DNA of 64,000 nt from Riptortus pedestris (taxonomy: Eukaryota > Arthropoda > Insecta > Hemiptera > Alydidae). The notes beneath the pieces are model-generated. The model saw only the letters and a program-made list of their open reading frames with translations, did no database searches and was not told the DNA's origin. Below are positions 46,370 to 58,135 of this stretch, piece after piece. The position numbers and the translations under genes are program-made. The stretch's first letter is position 1. Each line of letters begins with the position of its first letter. The DNA is taken from NCBI GenBank assembly GCA_019009955.1, contig CM032233.1, forward strand, positions 119,175,001 to 119,239,000. Reading direction: 5' to 3'.

Positions 46370-47337
46370 AAAGAAGTTCATTCCAACAAAGACCTCTTCA
46401 ATTGGCATATACTTTATAAAACGAAATTTTCCGGTTTATTCTATCACAAATTAATTAATTGAAATGATAACTTTTTATTTCAAAATATCCAAATATTTAT
46501 AATTATTATTATGCATATATACTATAAATAGCCATGTTCCCCATCAAAAATCATCATGTCAATCATATTCATCAATAATAAAAACGCCCTGTAACATGAA
46601 GAGTAAAAGTGCTGCCATTCATTTGATTTACTCGAAATATAAGCATTAGGCAAATTTGTGATTAGAATTGCTGTTATCTTGAAAATAATTGATATAGTAA
46701 TGGTTTCTCTTAAAAATATACAAATTGGACAACGCAAGCACTAAATAATCTATATATTGCCCTCAAATCAATCATACTTATTTAAGACGGTTTTATTATT
46801 TTAGCACCTGCGAAAGCATATGACAAAATTTTCTTCAGGCTGTCATACGGTAGAAGAATGTATGAGGAGTAAAGTAACAAATTGCTCATGTTAATAATAC
46901 GTTCCCTTAATACGTAAAAAAACAATTTCCTAATTCCATTGAGGCATTTTCATGAAACACTAATAAAGTATTTGGTGCCCGGAAGGCGCAAGTCAAAATA
47001 CATAATGTAGATTTAGGGTCAAGATTTTTTTTCCCCAAAGAAATTTATTCTTTACGGTTTTTCGATAAAATCAATGCTAACGAATGAGTATTTTCACCTC
47101 GAAATAAACCCCCCCCCCATTTTAGTGGAAATTCGTATTCTCATATAGCCTATGTTGCACCTTGGGGCAACTGACTCACAAATATATAATTTCATAATAA
47201 TCCTTACAGCCGTTGTTTATGATTGATTATGTAACAAATGGGGGGATGGACAGTCAGTTAAGATTTCCAAATTTTACGGAATTGCTCTTAGAATGGCCTG
47301 AAGAGTGAAACTTATCCCCGCCGAATTTAAATAGAAA
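46370..47337. other. Unassigned AT-rich sequence
   Basis: Nothing recognised. The 71-codon minus-strand ORF at 46522-46737 has no motif. Confidence 0.3.
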
Positions 47338-47796
47338 AGTCCGTCACACAGAAGCTGCGTAAACTAAGCAGATTTCCCACGTGAAGTTTTACAATAGAGA
47401 AATTTCAGAATAGAGAGCCGAAGAGTTACGGGAACGGCCCGAACTAGCTCTTGACGGAAAGTCACGACTAGACCCGAAGTTAGCCGATCTCATCTCAGAA
47501 GCTGAAAACAGAAAAATGCAAATATCTCGGTTAATATTCAAGATAAAGAATAAATGTATATAACACTATTAATAGTAAATTTAATTTGCAATAAGGTTAA
47601 TTCTATATAATGTTTCGATCCGACGTATAGTAACGGAGATATTTCGAATTTTCGAAAATCCTCCCCTCTAAACTCCCCCCTCCCACTGGTCCGATTTCAG
47701 CCATTAACGAACTCGATCTTTATTTTTACATAAAACGTTTAAATATCGAGTTTGGTAACGATCAAACGAAAATTGCGACCGCTAGAGCGTTAACAG

Positions 47797-47854
<58 letters not shown>

Positions 47855-47970
47855 GAACGGACCTCATTTTCGTCATCTCCTTGGTAGGATCGATGGACAT
47901 TTGAAGAAATTTTTCGAAACTCGCGTCACGAGTAGGACCTCAATAGCTGATTTCCCTTAAGGGAAGTCTT
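47338..47970 (-). mobile_element. HINE copy, complete short form
   Basis: The plus strand reads AGTCCGTCACACAGAAGCTG with ACTAAGCAGATTTCCCACG, then the full body including (TA)n at 47802-47849, GAACGGACCTCATTTTCGTC, and GATTTCCCTTAAGGGAAGTC at the 5' end. It is a clear representative of the family body, with only the last three bases of the terminus changed. Confidence 0.8.
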
Positions 47971-48255
47971 AGAGTTTTATTTATATAGATAATAATTATG
48001 CAAAATGAATATACTAATATTAGTTATTTTTTAAAATAGCGTATCAAGTAGTGGGATGATCTCCCAATAAATACTGGCGGAAGCACTAGCTACCTGATAG
48101 TAAGTAATAAAGGCCTTTAAACCCGAATTGACAATAGTTTTCTCTCTTTTTCTAACCAAACCCCTGTTATCCTTATGGAAATTGTAATCTTCATTTTCTA
48201 CATATTGCTTTAATATTTATATTTGGCAGCCTTTATTCATGTTATTTATTATATA

Positions 48256-49128
48256 ACTAGCTGTACCCTGCTTGCTTTGCTATGGCACCAACTAAAATAC
48301 AAAATTTCAATGAAAATGTTTATTATAAAAGTTCTTCTAAATATCAACTTATAACATATTTTGCCATGTACACGTGCGCCAAAAAAAAACAATAGGAAAC
48401 GAAATATGCAAATTTTTCATTTAATGCCTCCCTAACAACCCCCACTCCTGTTTGTTCCTAAAAATATTAATATAGCTCATAGTCAAAAATAAGGAGTTTC
48501 GTTGATTTCGATTTAGTCTTTCGAGTCCCATAACATTGTTGACCCCATCTATAGTTTTTCGTGTATTCCCCATTTATACTTTTTTATATGGAAAAAGTGT
48601 GTATATCAAAAGTTACTTTAAACAACAAAATAAACAACTTTTGTTATGTGCATAATTGCCGAAAAACCAATAGAAAACGAAATATCGCTATATTTAATTT
48701 CTGACCTCCCTTATAACCCCCACTCCTGTTCATACCTCGAAATTTTAAAATAGCTTATATTCAGGGAGGTGTTAATACCAAATCACATTCGGAGTTACAT
48801 TTAGTTCGGTTGAGACCTTTGTGCCATATAAAATTGTTGACTCCCACTATAGTATTTAGCGAATAACTCATTTATACTTCGGTATACGACAAAAGTGTAA
48901 AACAAAAGTTACTCTAAATAACAAAATAAACAACTTTTGTTATGTGCATATTTCCCGAAAAACCAATATGAGACGAAATATCGCTATTTTTAATTTCAGG
49001 CCTCCCTTATAACCCCCACTCCTGTTCGTCTCAAAGAATATTAATATAGCCAGAAACCTAACCTGTTTTAGTAGTAATATACATACCAAGTTTCATAAAA
49101 TTCGGTTCAGCCGTTTAGGATTCTATAA
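48256..49128 (+). repeat. Repeat family T, copy 3 (three tandem units)
   Basis: Starts ACTAGCTGTACCCTGC and ends AAATTCGGTTCAGCCGTTTAG. The unit markers ACAATAGGAAACGAAATATG, ACCAATAGAAAACGAAATATC and ACCAATATGAGACGAAATATC at about 48389, 48666 and 48962 give a period of about 275-295 bases. CTTATAACCCCCACTCCTG recurs in each. Confidence 0.75.
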
Positions 49129-49824
49129 AGGACACACACACTCATTTTTATATTAATCTTATATATAAAAATCAACATATCAACACATTACTTATCTATT
49201 GAACTCTCAAAAATGTCCTCTTTAACACGTCTGTAATACATTCAAATGAATTTGACTTGATTGATGACTTGTCATGATACAGAGAAACAATGCTAACTTC
49301 TTAGCTAATATTTCATACAAACGCAATTAGGTTTACACTTCCACTAATAACTTCGGACAATATAATTTTTATCTGGCAAAGAATAGCTAAACTAACCGGT
49401 ATGTCCATTGGTATATGTATAATAAATACATGGTATCTTTTAAATATTTAAATTCATGATAATAGGTCATTAAAAGAGTGCGGTTCACAAAATAATAATG
49501 GCTAATGAAAGGAAACAATTCAAATTAATGAGATTAATTAATGCGACTCCAGAAGGAGTAATATGTATGAATAATTGTCACTCTATAAGATGGAGGGTGG
49601 CTGGAATCGGAGGAAGGCAAAGAGATAACCTCAACTGGGAGATCAATGTTGACCTGACCCGAAATAACCGACTCTGATCAAGCTCAGTTTCATTTCCAAT
49701 GTCATGTTATAATTTTTGAAATCGATGAAACATGAGACTCGCAAATGTGTTTCCAAATAAAGCTCTTGAGTGACAGGCCTAAATGGTCAACTGATTTTAG
49801 TTCCAGGGAAACTAAAACTTGCTA
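49129..49824. other. Unassigned sequence
   Basis: Starts with a (CA)-rich spot, then AT-rich DNA with no recognised feature. 49560-49700 is slightly GC-richer but not open. Confidence 0.3.
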
Positions 49825-50340
49825 AAAGTTCGTTAATGGTTGAAATCGGACCTGTGGGAGGGTTTTCTAAATATCTCCGTTACTACAGGCCCGATCAAAA
49901 ACTTGTATAGAACAATTCATATTGTAAATTTAATTTACTATAAACATTGTTATATACATTTATTCTCCATCTTCAATATTAACCGAGATATTTGCACTTA
50001 GATTAAGTGTGTAGGGATGACGGACGAGATGAGATCTGCCATTGTCGGCATTGTTCAGTGGAAAATAGTTCGGCTGTTTCCGTAACGGTTTCGCTCTCGT
50101 GAAATTGGTTCAGACTCATGCAAGCTTTTACTTTGTCAGATATATGCAAATAGTTCAGAAATGGTTCAGTCGATACCCTCCCCCCGCCCCTTCTTTAGTT
50201 CTTGGACTTCTAAAATTTAAGTTATTAAAATATAAATTATTCTGATTCATTATAAATTGCAGTACTAGATATAGTTAATAGTTTGCAATAAAGTTAATAT
50301 GTTATATTCCGATATATATCAGTAATGTATGGATGTTCAA
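49825..50340 (+). mobile_element. HINE fragment, middle part
   Basis: Begins at AAAGTTCGTTAATGGTTGAA, then a truncated G-run, AAATATCTCCGTTACTACAG and ATTAACCGAGATATTTGCA. It continues into the long-form segment (TAAATTGCAGTACTAGATAT). Neither terminus is present. Confidence 0.6.
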
Positions 50341-50374
50341 GAATCAAGGAAGTTCAAACCTCAAATCATTGCCC

Positions 50375-51540
50375 CCATGGTTGCCAGTAACCCTATGTGA
50401 AGGGATTTTATTTTCTGCACATCCCATGCATTTTTGCATGATATGTGCATTTTGTCAAAATATTTAACAATTTTATATAATAATAGATATACATGTTACA
50501 AATGTAAATAAGAATATGAAAATTAAACTTTACAAAAAAAAATTAAATAACAACAATTAGGAATACAATTAAATAACCAATAAAAAAATTACATTATATT
50601 AATATTATTTTTATCTTTTTCTCTGTCAGTTTAAGAATATCATAGGCTATTGCTTTTAATAAATTTAGATCTTTTGAAAATAAAATATCAGGACTGATAG
50701 GCCAAGCGGGAATATGAGTCTTTACCTGTCTTCGTATGTCTTGAGTCAGTCTACATTCATAAATGAGGTGGATGAATGTCTGGTCAGTGTAACTGTCGCA
50801 TTTACAAGTATTTGAGTCAGAAAGTTTGAATCTATATAAGTAAGAGTTGGTATTTCCGTGTCCAGTTAGTATTTGTGTTAGATAAAATGTATGTTGGGGT
50901 TGTGAGATATTCGTTTTTAAAACAGGGATATATAATTTTAGATGTAATCCTTTATCTGTTTGATTCCATCTCTGTTGCCACAAATTAATACTTTTTTCTC
51001 TTAGTAATGATTTTAACACAGTTGGAGTAATTTTATTGTAAATTACCTCTTCGTTACTTTTAGAGGCACTTTTGGCGTGGATATCGACTATTTCATTGCC
51101 CATAATTCCTGCGTGTGCCTTGACCCATTTGAAGTGAATGAAAGTCAGTCTGTTTTTTAATAGTGTTATATTATGGCGTATTTGTTCTATATGTTGGTCG
51201 TGGTTTTTCATGTTGTCTAGTTTGTGTAAAAGCATTTGACTGTCTGTGTGTAGTAGAATGTAAGTGTTTGGTGGCAAGACCATTTCATTTACATATTTTA
51301 GAGCCTGTAAGGCGGCAATAATTTCTGCCTGCGTATTAGAACAATGGTTGCCTAATTTAAATTTTTTATATTTTATAACTTCATCAGTTTTATTTCCTAC
51401 AAAAATAATAAAGGCAGCGCCTGTTTCCTGTCCATCCTTGTTGTCGTCTGTGTAAATTGTATATTGGTATGAAAGATTTGTATTTTCAGTAATTATTACA
51501 ATGTCGGGTGTTAGTCCAGGATCATTGCCCTCTGTTAACT
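50375..51540 (-). mobile_element. 5'-truncated LINE with intact RNase H frame
   Basis: Minus strand. The 3' end (TCACATAGGGTTACTGGC) matches the terminal hairpin region of the other LINE copies. The sequence is truncated near 51540, upstream of RNase H, so reverse transcriptase and endonuclease domains are missing. It is the best preserved of the four copies. Confidence 0.8.
50594..51539 (-). CDS. LINE ORF2 C-terminal part: RNase H and cysteine tail
   Basis: An uninterrupted minus-strand frame of about 315 codons. The ATG at 51283 is internal, and the frame stays open upstream to the truncation. It contains a complete RNase H: TIYTDDNKDGQETGAAFIIF (first Asp), SNTQAEIIAALQAL (Glu), ILLHTDSQMLLHKL (second Asp) and FKWVKAHAGIMGNEIVDIHA (final Asp). 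WQQRWNQTDKGLHLKLY, LTGHGNTNSYLYRF and a CKC...H...C tail follow. RNase H after RT is typical of I- and R1-group LINEs, where it removes RNA from the new cDNA hybrid. As a truncated copy it has no start of its own and is probably not expressed. Confidence 0.8.
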
Positions 51541-52107
51541 ACCATTTTTTTAATAAGAATTTCATGAGGCATTGTTACATACACTATTAAATAATTCAAC
51601 ATATTTCTGGGCGTGCCTATACCGTTGTATACTACTAATAACGTAGTATACACAATTCCGACAAAATTGAATCTTATTTTCGTAAAGATCGTTCTTTGTC
51701 CACTTCTAAGGTAAGTATAAAATTCAAAAACTAAACAAAAATGATGTGGTTTTTATTTTATAAATTAGAATATACACAAATTAAGTCGCTGATATTCTAA
51801 AAAGTCCGTCACGTGTTCAAGCTTGGCAATGTTTATTTGTTCACTTACTTTACATTTTTTTAAAGTTCATTTTCACCTGAGTAGGACGAGTGACCAAAGG
51901 CTAAAACTAAAAAATTACAATTAACATGGGTAATATTCCAATGAGAAAAGTATATTCCAAAATATTTTAGAATATTTCATTATCAACAAAGTTGTCATAA
52001 CATTTCCTGGTCCGAAGAAAAAAAATTTCTGTTTATTTATCCCTAAAATAAGAAGTTTCATGATTGTTATGTTGTTAATATGAGTGAGTAGGAGTGACCT
52101 CACTTTT
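51541..52107. other. Unassigned AT-rich sequence
   Basis: Only a weak HINE-like GTCCGTCACG at about 51805, without further support. Confidence 0.3.
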
Positions 52108-52229
52108 AGCAGATTTTCCTTAAGGGAAATCAGCTATTGAGGTCGTAATCATGACGCGATTTTAGACAATTTTCTTCAAATGTCCGTCGATCCTACCCAG
52201 GAGATGACGAAAATGAGGTCCGTTCAAAA

Positions 52230-52290
<61 letters not shown>

Positions 52291-52680
52291 TGTTAACGCT
52301 CTAGCGGTCGCAATTTTTGTTTGATCGTTACCAAACTCGGTATTTATTCGTTTTATGTAAAAAGAAAGATCAAGATCGTTAATGGCTGAAACCGGAGCAG
52401 TGAGAAGGGGGGATTTTTGAACATTCGAAATATCTGCGTTACTATACGTCGGATCGAAACATTGTATAGAACCAATCTTATTGCAAATTGAATTTACTAT
52501 AAATATTGTTATATACACTTATTCTCTATCTTGAATATTAACCGAGATATTTCTATTTTTATTAAGTGTGTGTGCGGCTATTGTCGGAAGTTTCCGGATA
52601 GGTTCCCCCGTTTCCGTAACTGTTCGGCAATCGTTCTTGTCTTCTAACCTTTTACTTTGTGAGATATATGCAAATACGTT
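52108..52680 (+). mobile_element. HINE copy lacking its 3' end
   Basis: A perfect 5' start after TTTT: AGCAGATTTTCCTTAAGGGA, then the block to GAGGTCCGTTCAAAATG, (TA)n at about 52232-52287, TGTTAACGCTCTAGCGGTCG and ATTAACCGAGATATTTCTA. The 3' hairpin is missing. The sequence runs into a C- and T-rich stretch at 52685-52725. Confidence 0.72.
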
Positions 52681-52792
52681 CTGTTGATGCCCCCCTCCCG
52701 CCGCCTTTTTATTTTTTTTTTATTCGACACATATTGACTGACATATTGATATGGTCAAACAAAACTTTATATTACGAGAGCGGTAACAGAAA

Positions 52793-52829
<37 letters not shown>
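52793..52829. repeat. (CA)n microsatellite
   Basis: About 17 CA units. Confidence 0.95.
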
Positions 52830-52832
<3 letters not shown>

Positions 52833-53183
52833 TTTATATATTCATAAATTTCCTTGGAATAACGTTTTAAAAATGGAAATAAACGTCTAGCTTGCTGAAT
52901 AGTTATGAAGTCTAGCGGTGGGTGATGTCATGAGCTAAGCGGTAGGACTGAAGACAAAGCAGTCGATAAATCAAATCATGTGATGTAGAAATCGCTTTTG
53001 ACAAAATCTAGATGCATTAAGCCACCGCGACTTATGGCTATCTTGTCGACATTTCAGAAGGTTATGCGCAATCAAAGAGTCAAATAAATCAGTTTATCTT
53101 TAATGTGTCCCTAAGGATCCCGGACGTCTTGAATACCGACATCATGTGTCAACTCCTGAAGAAATGTTTAACTAACAAGGATG

Positions 53184-53467
53184 AAAATTACAGAGAAATC
53201 GCAGTACTTCATGTACAAACAATACTTAACAGAATTTACCAGAATTATTGAAATTTCTTATGATGATTTTGAAGCAGGGTCCAGAAGGTGAAGGAGCATT
53301 TGGGGATAAGAATTCTACCTCAACTCTACTACAGTCTAGAAGAGGTTGAAGGCAGAACAAGACTCACACGCTCTATTTGCTGACTTCAAAGCACCATATG
53401 ACTCAGTTGACAGAAGCTGTCTTTTAGAACTAATGAAGGAACTTGAGTTTCCAGAGATCCTTTGCTA
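53184..53467 (+). pseudogene. Non-LTR reverse transcriptase fragment, degenerate
   Basis: NYREIAVLHVQTILNRIYQN at the left matches the NYRPISLL-type motif of LINE reverse transcriptases. At 53371-53466 the frame reads LFADFKAPYDSVDRSCLLEL then MKELEFPEIL, matching the L-F-x-D-F-x-x-A-F/Y-D-S-V block that holds the first catalytic Asp. The two parts are in different frames, with stops between. It is not from the RNase H LINE family as far as can be seen. An RTE- or Jockey-like source is possible. Confidence 0.6.
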
Positions 53468-53954
53468 ATTGAGGGAAAGGGGATTCGACTGAGGCCTTTA
53501 TGCACTAGCCTGTACTGAGAGAACGTGATTGCATGTATCTCGTATCGTGCAATCTAGCTTTGGAGAAGGTAATACGAGAATGCACCGATTCGATATGTTA
53601 GCTAAACAAGATGCACATATACCTTGAACGTGCAGATTACATATAACCAGCGAAGTAGAGAGAATAGTAAGGCTAAGTACGTGATAGTAAGTCGGAACCT
53701 CCGGGGAAACCTGTCTATTAGCTTCACAGAATTGTGGTTTGAGGAAGTCGAAAAAATTAATTGACAACACAATTAAGTTAGGAACAATAATGACGATTCT
53801 TCACGCCGGAAATATTCGTAGGTAACTCAAATAACTTCTACGACACTCTTCCACTACGAGTCCGGCAACAATAGGTTTCATTCAGGTAATTATTAGTCAA
53901 AACCTAATGCATTCAATATTCTTATAACTTATATATATAATACATACTCTATCT

Positions 53955-54014
<60 letters not shown>

Positions 54015-54168
54015 GGACAACCAAGGAATTGCGGATTTCACTAGCAGGTGATTCTAATATCAATGTTTACCTTTTTACTAATTTAAAATTTAATCCCCTT
54101 ATTGATGTCTTAATACTTCCTTTGTAATTCCATGTAAATATTTCATTGATCGGATGTATAATTTAGTT
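53468..54168. other. Unassigned, with a TA tract
   Basis: 53500-53770 is less AT-rich, with a 90-codon minus-strand ORF of no recognised family. (TA)n lies at 53959-54011. Confidence 0.3.
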
Positions 54169-54794
54169 TTTCTGTAATCGTTGAATAATGGTAACATTAC
54201 TAAACTGAAATGAGTGAAGAAAGTGAAACATTTTGCAATAGAGTGAAGAAAGTAATCACTTTCTTCACAAGTAAAGAAAGTGAATTGCCTTCTTAATTAG
54301 TAATAAGTATAAATTAAAAAAAAATTTGAAGTTGGAAATTAAATGCTTTTAAATGTTTCTTAACATTGTAAGAATTTATTTTAACAAAATAATTTGAAAT
54401 GTGAATGAATTATTGGTGGAAATAATCAATATATTTCAAAATTTAAATATAATAATAATTACCTTCCTTGTTTATAACCTGCACTTGTTTATAACTGCAC
54501 TTCTTCACAATCATCACTAGTTGTTTTATAACTATGCTTATAACCTTTCACAACCATGCTTATAACCTACCAACAACATACCATAATCTTCACAACATCC
54601 TAATTTTGTTCATATTCTGGTTAGACCTGATCATGTATTACACGATTACAGAAAAAATTTAATATTACACTCGTGACGAAAGTAGAATTTACAACTCTCG
54701 TGAAATTACCACACTCGCTTCGCTCGTGTGGGTAAACGTTTCACTCGAGTTGTAAAATGATCTACTTTCGTCACTTGTATAATAAATAACTATT
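54169..54794 (-). repeat. Foldback repeat family R, copy 3
   Basis: Inverse orientation to the other two copies and the longest (about 626 bases). It keeps the full foldback with the mirror core CTCGCTTCGCTC, the paired GTGAAGAAAGTG motifs and ATAACCTTTCACAACCATG repeats. The ORF at 54689-54886 overlaps the foldback and is not a gene. Confidence 0.82.
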
Positions 54795-54939
54795 TTACAT
54801 TCAGTGAGAACTGGAAGCATAGAGTGAACATTTTCGTCATATTCTACTTTTTTTATTTCCTTAAAAAAATGCTTACAAGGGCACATAAAGTTTCATCATG
54901 TATAAGATGCCGATGCCTAAAAAGAAAGGCTGTGTCAGA
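54795..54939. other. Spacer between foldback repeat and mariner fragment
   Basis: No feature recognised. Confidence 0.3.
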
Positions 54940-55345
54940 ACTGATTAGCCAAATTTCGTGCTGGAAATTTTTCATTGAAAGATGAACTACGCTTTCGCAG
55001 ACCAATTCAACTCATCGAGACGTCCAATTATCAACGAAGATAGTCGTAGTTCCAGTCTTGAGATTGCAGAAAAGCTTGGTGTATCACATAGGTGTATTGA
55101 AAATCATTTCAAACGACTTGGGTACGCGAAAAAGCTTGATTTATGGGTTTCTAATCAGCTGAAGGACATTCATTGTATTTAGTGTCTGTGATCTGCTGAT
55201 CAAACGAAATGTTGTTATATTTAGAACTGTCAATCGCAGGCAATGAAAAATAGGTGGTTTGCAATAATGTTATCCTGAAAAGACCATGGTACAGGGAAAC
55301 GGAACACACTGCTGATCTTCACCTACGGAAGGATTTGCTATCGGC
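54940..55345 (+). pseudogene. mariner transposase fragment, frameshifted
   Basis: AKFRAGNFSLKDELRFRRP at 54948 matches the mariner segment before the GRP turn. In the next frame, EIAEKLGVSHRCIENHFKRL and GYAKKLDLWVSNQLKD follow, matching the second helix-turn-helix and the KKLGxWVPHxL region. Remains of the next block (CDLLIKRN) are visible, then the match ends. The DDD catalytic region is absent. Its terminal repeats were not found. Confidence 0.75.
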
Positions 55346-55465
55346 TTGGAGGATTACCGGGTGATTGTGAGGGCTATCTAAACTCAGCAGATTCTCCACT
55401 TGAAGTTTTACAATAGATAAATCTACATACTGGTAACAAACACTTAACTCCACCGTGGATATTAA

Positions 55466-56971
55466 CCCTTAACTGGCCAAGGTGTCTTTAAAGACACCGT
55501 TCAAATTTAACACTCCCAGAGAGCAACTGTTTCTATTCTTACCCCTTTTGGGCCACAGTCCACACCCCTGTAACCTCCCAAGGATGGACATATGCGACAA
55601 AAGCCCATTTATTGTTATTGGAGCTAATTACTAGCAATATACTGAAGAAAATCATCATTGTTTACCATCCTACTTCACACTAGTTGCCAGCGAAGTTTCT
55701 AATTCATTAAAATATACGCTATTCGATTTAAATATGAACCAAAATGGGTGAATTAGTTTTAAAGTATTGTATTTAAGTTCCTATGTGTTTCATTTTCCAT
55801 TCCGGAGAGAAATAGAGTTTTAGCACGGATTTTAATAATGGTGTACCTAAGTTCAACCTGGCCAAATACCAACAAATTTGCCCAAGGGACATGATTTTAT
55901 ATTATTTCTTACTTTTACCATTTTAATTAACAAATACGTATAAAAGTCGAGGTGAACGATTTTTCTCTTTGCTACCAAAATTTAGTATCACTTCTGATGA
56001 AGAAGAAAGCAACAATGAAGGAGAAAATGCACACGGATGCCCCAAAATGGATGAAGGAAATTTTCAAATTGAAATGAATGAAGTATTGGGACATTTCAAT
56101 ATTGAGGGTGAAAGAGGGAAGAGGATGTTATGAAGAATACGTTGATAACAAAAAGTGTATCAGCATTATTAAATGGTATGACAACAAAGTGTTGACCTTA
56201 GTGACATATTCGTTGCACTTTATAGAACAGGTTACCGCTCCCACAAATATTACATGAACATTTTCAGCTAATAATTGGATTTTGTGGTTAATAACGTATT
56301 GCTATTGCACAAAAGGAACAACCTAAAAAAAAAAATGACTTTAAAACAATTTCGAATACACATTGAAGAGGATATTCTGCTGGACCGGCGAGCTAAAAGG
56401 GCTAGACACCACCAATTACAGCCAAGAACTGCTGCAGCTCTCATAGCCAATGTAGCAAGACTTGATGGGATGCACCATTGACAAGTATTTACTACAAAAG
56501 GAAAGTGCAGACTCTGTCACCAAAATCAAACGGTTGTTTTATGCTGGAAATGTAATGTGAAAATTTGTAACACTCGTAAAAGGCCCTGTTTTCTTGAATG
56601 AATGGAAGGTTTAATGATATTTTTGACGGATTTATATTTTTTTTACAATGTAATTATTTTTTATTTACAACACGTTTCTTTTATTACATAATAAATTATT
56701 TAATTACATTTTTAGAAACTATTTCAGTTTATTAACATAACTTACAGACACCACCATTGATTTACGGTGATTGGCCAGAGTGTACTTAAAGACACCACTA
56801 AGGTTTTAGGGTAACTGGCCAAGGTGTACTTAAAGAACCATGTAATATTTTTATTCAGAAAAAAAAATTAAGTAAAACCTTATATATTATATTTATTAGG
56901 AACGCAAATAAAGTGTTTTTAAGAAAAAATTTCATTTCAAGTCATTTTTTGAGTTCCTGGCCAATTAAGGG
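55466..56971 (+). mobile_element. piggyBac-like element E, internally deleted
   Basis: TTAA at 55462-55465 and 56972-56975. The terminal repeats are CCCTTAACTGGCCAAGG (left) and the inverse of CCCTTAATTGGCCAGG (right). Subterminal copies of GGTGT(C/A)(C)TTTAAAGACACC and similar lie at 55481, 56772 and 56827. Undisturbed relatives of the host HINE read GAATATTAAGTGAATAA at this place (59540, 63765), which fixes the original TTAA. Confidence 0.9.
55985..56600 (+). pseudogene. piggyBac transposase remnant in element E
   Basis: The N-terminal acidic piece reads ISSDEEESNNEGENAHG, out of frame with GCYEEYVDNKKCISIIKWYD and NKVLTLVTYSL. The latter corresponds to the R-G-x-x-E...W-x-D-x-K/R-x-V region of the transposase. 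After a gap, FVVNNVLLLHKRNN, LKQFRIHIEEDIL and a cysteine-rich end (GKCRLCHQNQ, CWKCNVKIC) follow. The ORF at 56275-56481 is the C-terminal piece. The order is correct but the middle is deleted and frames are broken. Confidence 0.72.
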
Positions 56972-57534
56972 TTAAGTGAATAACTACAATCGGTAATGAG
57001 AAATCTTTCAGTCAATTTTTTTAATCTCCCATCGAATAGCTATAGTTGTTGAAAACTATTTACTATAGCTAGTGCTGTAATTTATCATGAGTCAAAATAA
57101 TTTTTATCTCAATCACTCAAATTTTAGTTATCCAAAAACAAAAGACCCCGGGGGGGAGGGGGGTCAACAAAACGTATTTGCATATACCTCACAAAGTAGC
57201 AGTTCAAGGAAAACAATATTTAGTATTTAACCTTGGAATGAATTGGTTCATGATATAACAGCTTATTATTTATATGAGATTAGTAGGCGTGGGGCTCGTT
57301 GAAAGCTGAAAACTGATAAATGCAAACAACTCGGTTAATATTGAAGATAGGGAGTATATGTATGTAACAATATTTAAAGTACATTTAATTTCCAATGGGA
57401 GAGATATTTCGAATTTTCAATAATCCCCCCTCTAACCCCTCCCCCTCCCACTTGTCCAATTTCAGCCATTAACGACCTCATCTTTCTTTTTACATGAAAC
57501 GATTGAATATCGAATTTGGTAACGATCAAACAAA

Positions 57535-58082
57535 AGTCCGTCACGCAGGGGCTGCGTAAACTTAGCAGATTTCCCACGTGAAGTTTTACAATAGAGAAAT
57601 CTGCCTAATAACAACTGTAGTAGTAAGAAACCTCTAAACCTAAAACATTATTTAGGGCGTAATAACCCAGTAGTTTCTAGCCCCAAAAAACAGTTAACCT
57701 AACCTCTAAACCTATTCACGAGGGACGAATAGTTGTGGAAATGGCCACCAGAGCTCTCGGCGGAAAGTCCGAACATAGCCTACTGGCTACCACACGCAGA
57801 ATACAAATGCAAATATCTCGGTTAATATTCAAGATACAGAATAAATGTATATACCATTATTTATAGTAAATTTAATTTGCAATAAGATTAGTTCTATACA
57901 ATTTTACGATCCGATGCATAATAACGGAGATATTTCGAATTTTTATAGATATATATATATAGTTTTGAACGGACCTCATTTTCGTCATCTCCTGGGTAGG
58001 ATCGATGGACATTTGAAGAAATTTTTCGAAAATCGCGTCATGAGTACGACCTCAATAGCTGATTTCCCTTCTGAAATCTGCT
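57535..58082 (-). mobile_element. HINE short copy nested in another HINE
   Basis: Starts AGTCCGTCACGCAGGGGCTG with the intact hairpin and TTAGCAGATTTCCCACGTG. A deleted middle leaves only a short TA tract (57949-57961). It ends GATTTCCCTTCTGAAATCTGCT. It has A-runs on both sides and no target duplication. The surrounding sequence is another member of the same family. Confidence 0.8.
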
Positions 58083-58135
58083 AAAACGTGCGACCGCTAG
58101 AGCGTTAACAGACAAATATATTATTATTATTATTA

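Larger units (their letters stand above)
55357..58135 (-). mobile_element. HINE long-form copy split by piggyBac E and a second HINE
   Basis: The outer element begins with a decayed 3' end (CTATCTAAACTCAGCAGATT). It is interrupted at 55466 by piggyBac E, resumes at 56976 (GTGAATAACTACAATCGGTA), and runs through the body. It is interrupted again at 57535 by another HINE after AACGATCAAACAAAA and resumes at 58086 with GTGCGACCGCTAGAGCGTTA. It fades out in a (TTA)n tract and the 5' end is missing. Confidence 0.72.

Noticed and set aside
47338..47970. HINE copies as conventional TIR transposons (MITEs)
   Set aside because: The inverted motif is terminal at one end but internal at the other, followed by a hairpin. 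No target-site duplication is seen at the nested junction at 57535-58082.
50366..51520. GGGCAATGAT at both ends of the LINE copy as target duplication
   Set aside because: One occurrence lies within the coding frame upstream of RNase H, so it is part of the element and the match is probably chance.
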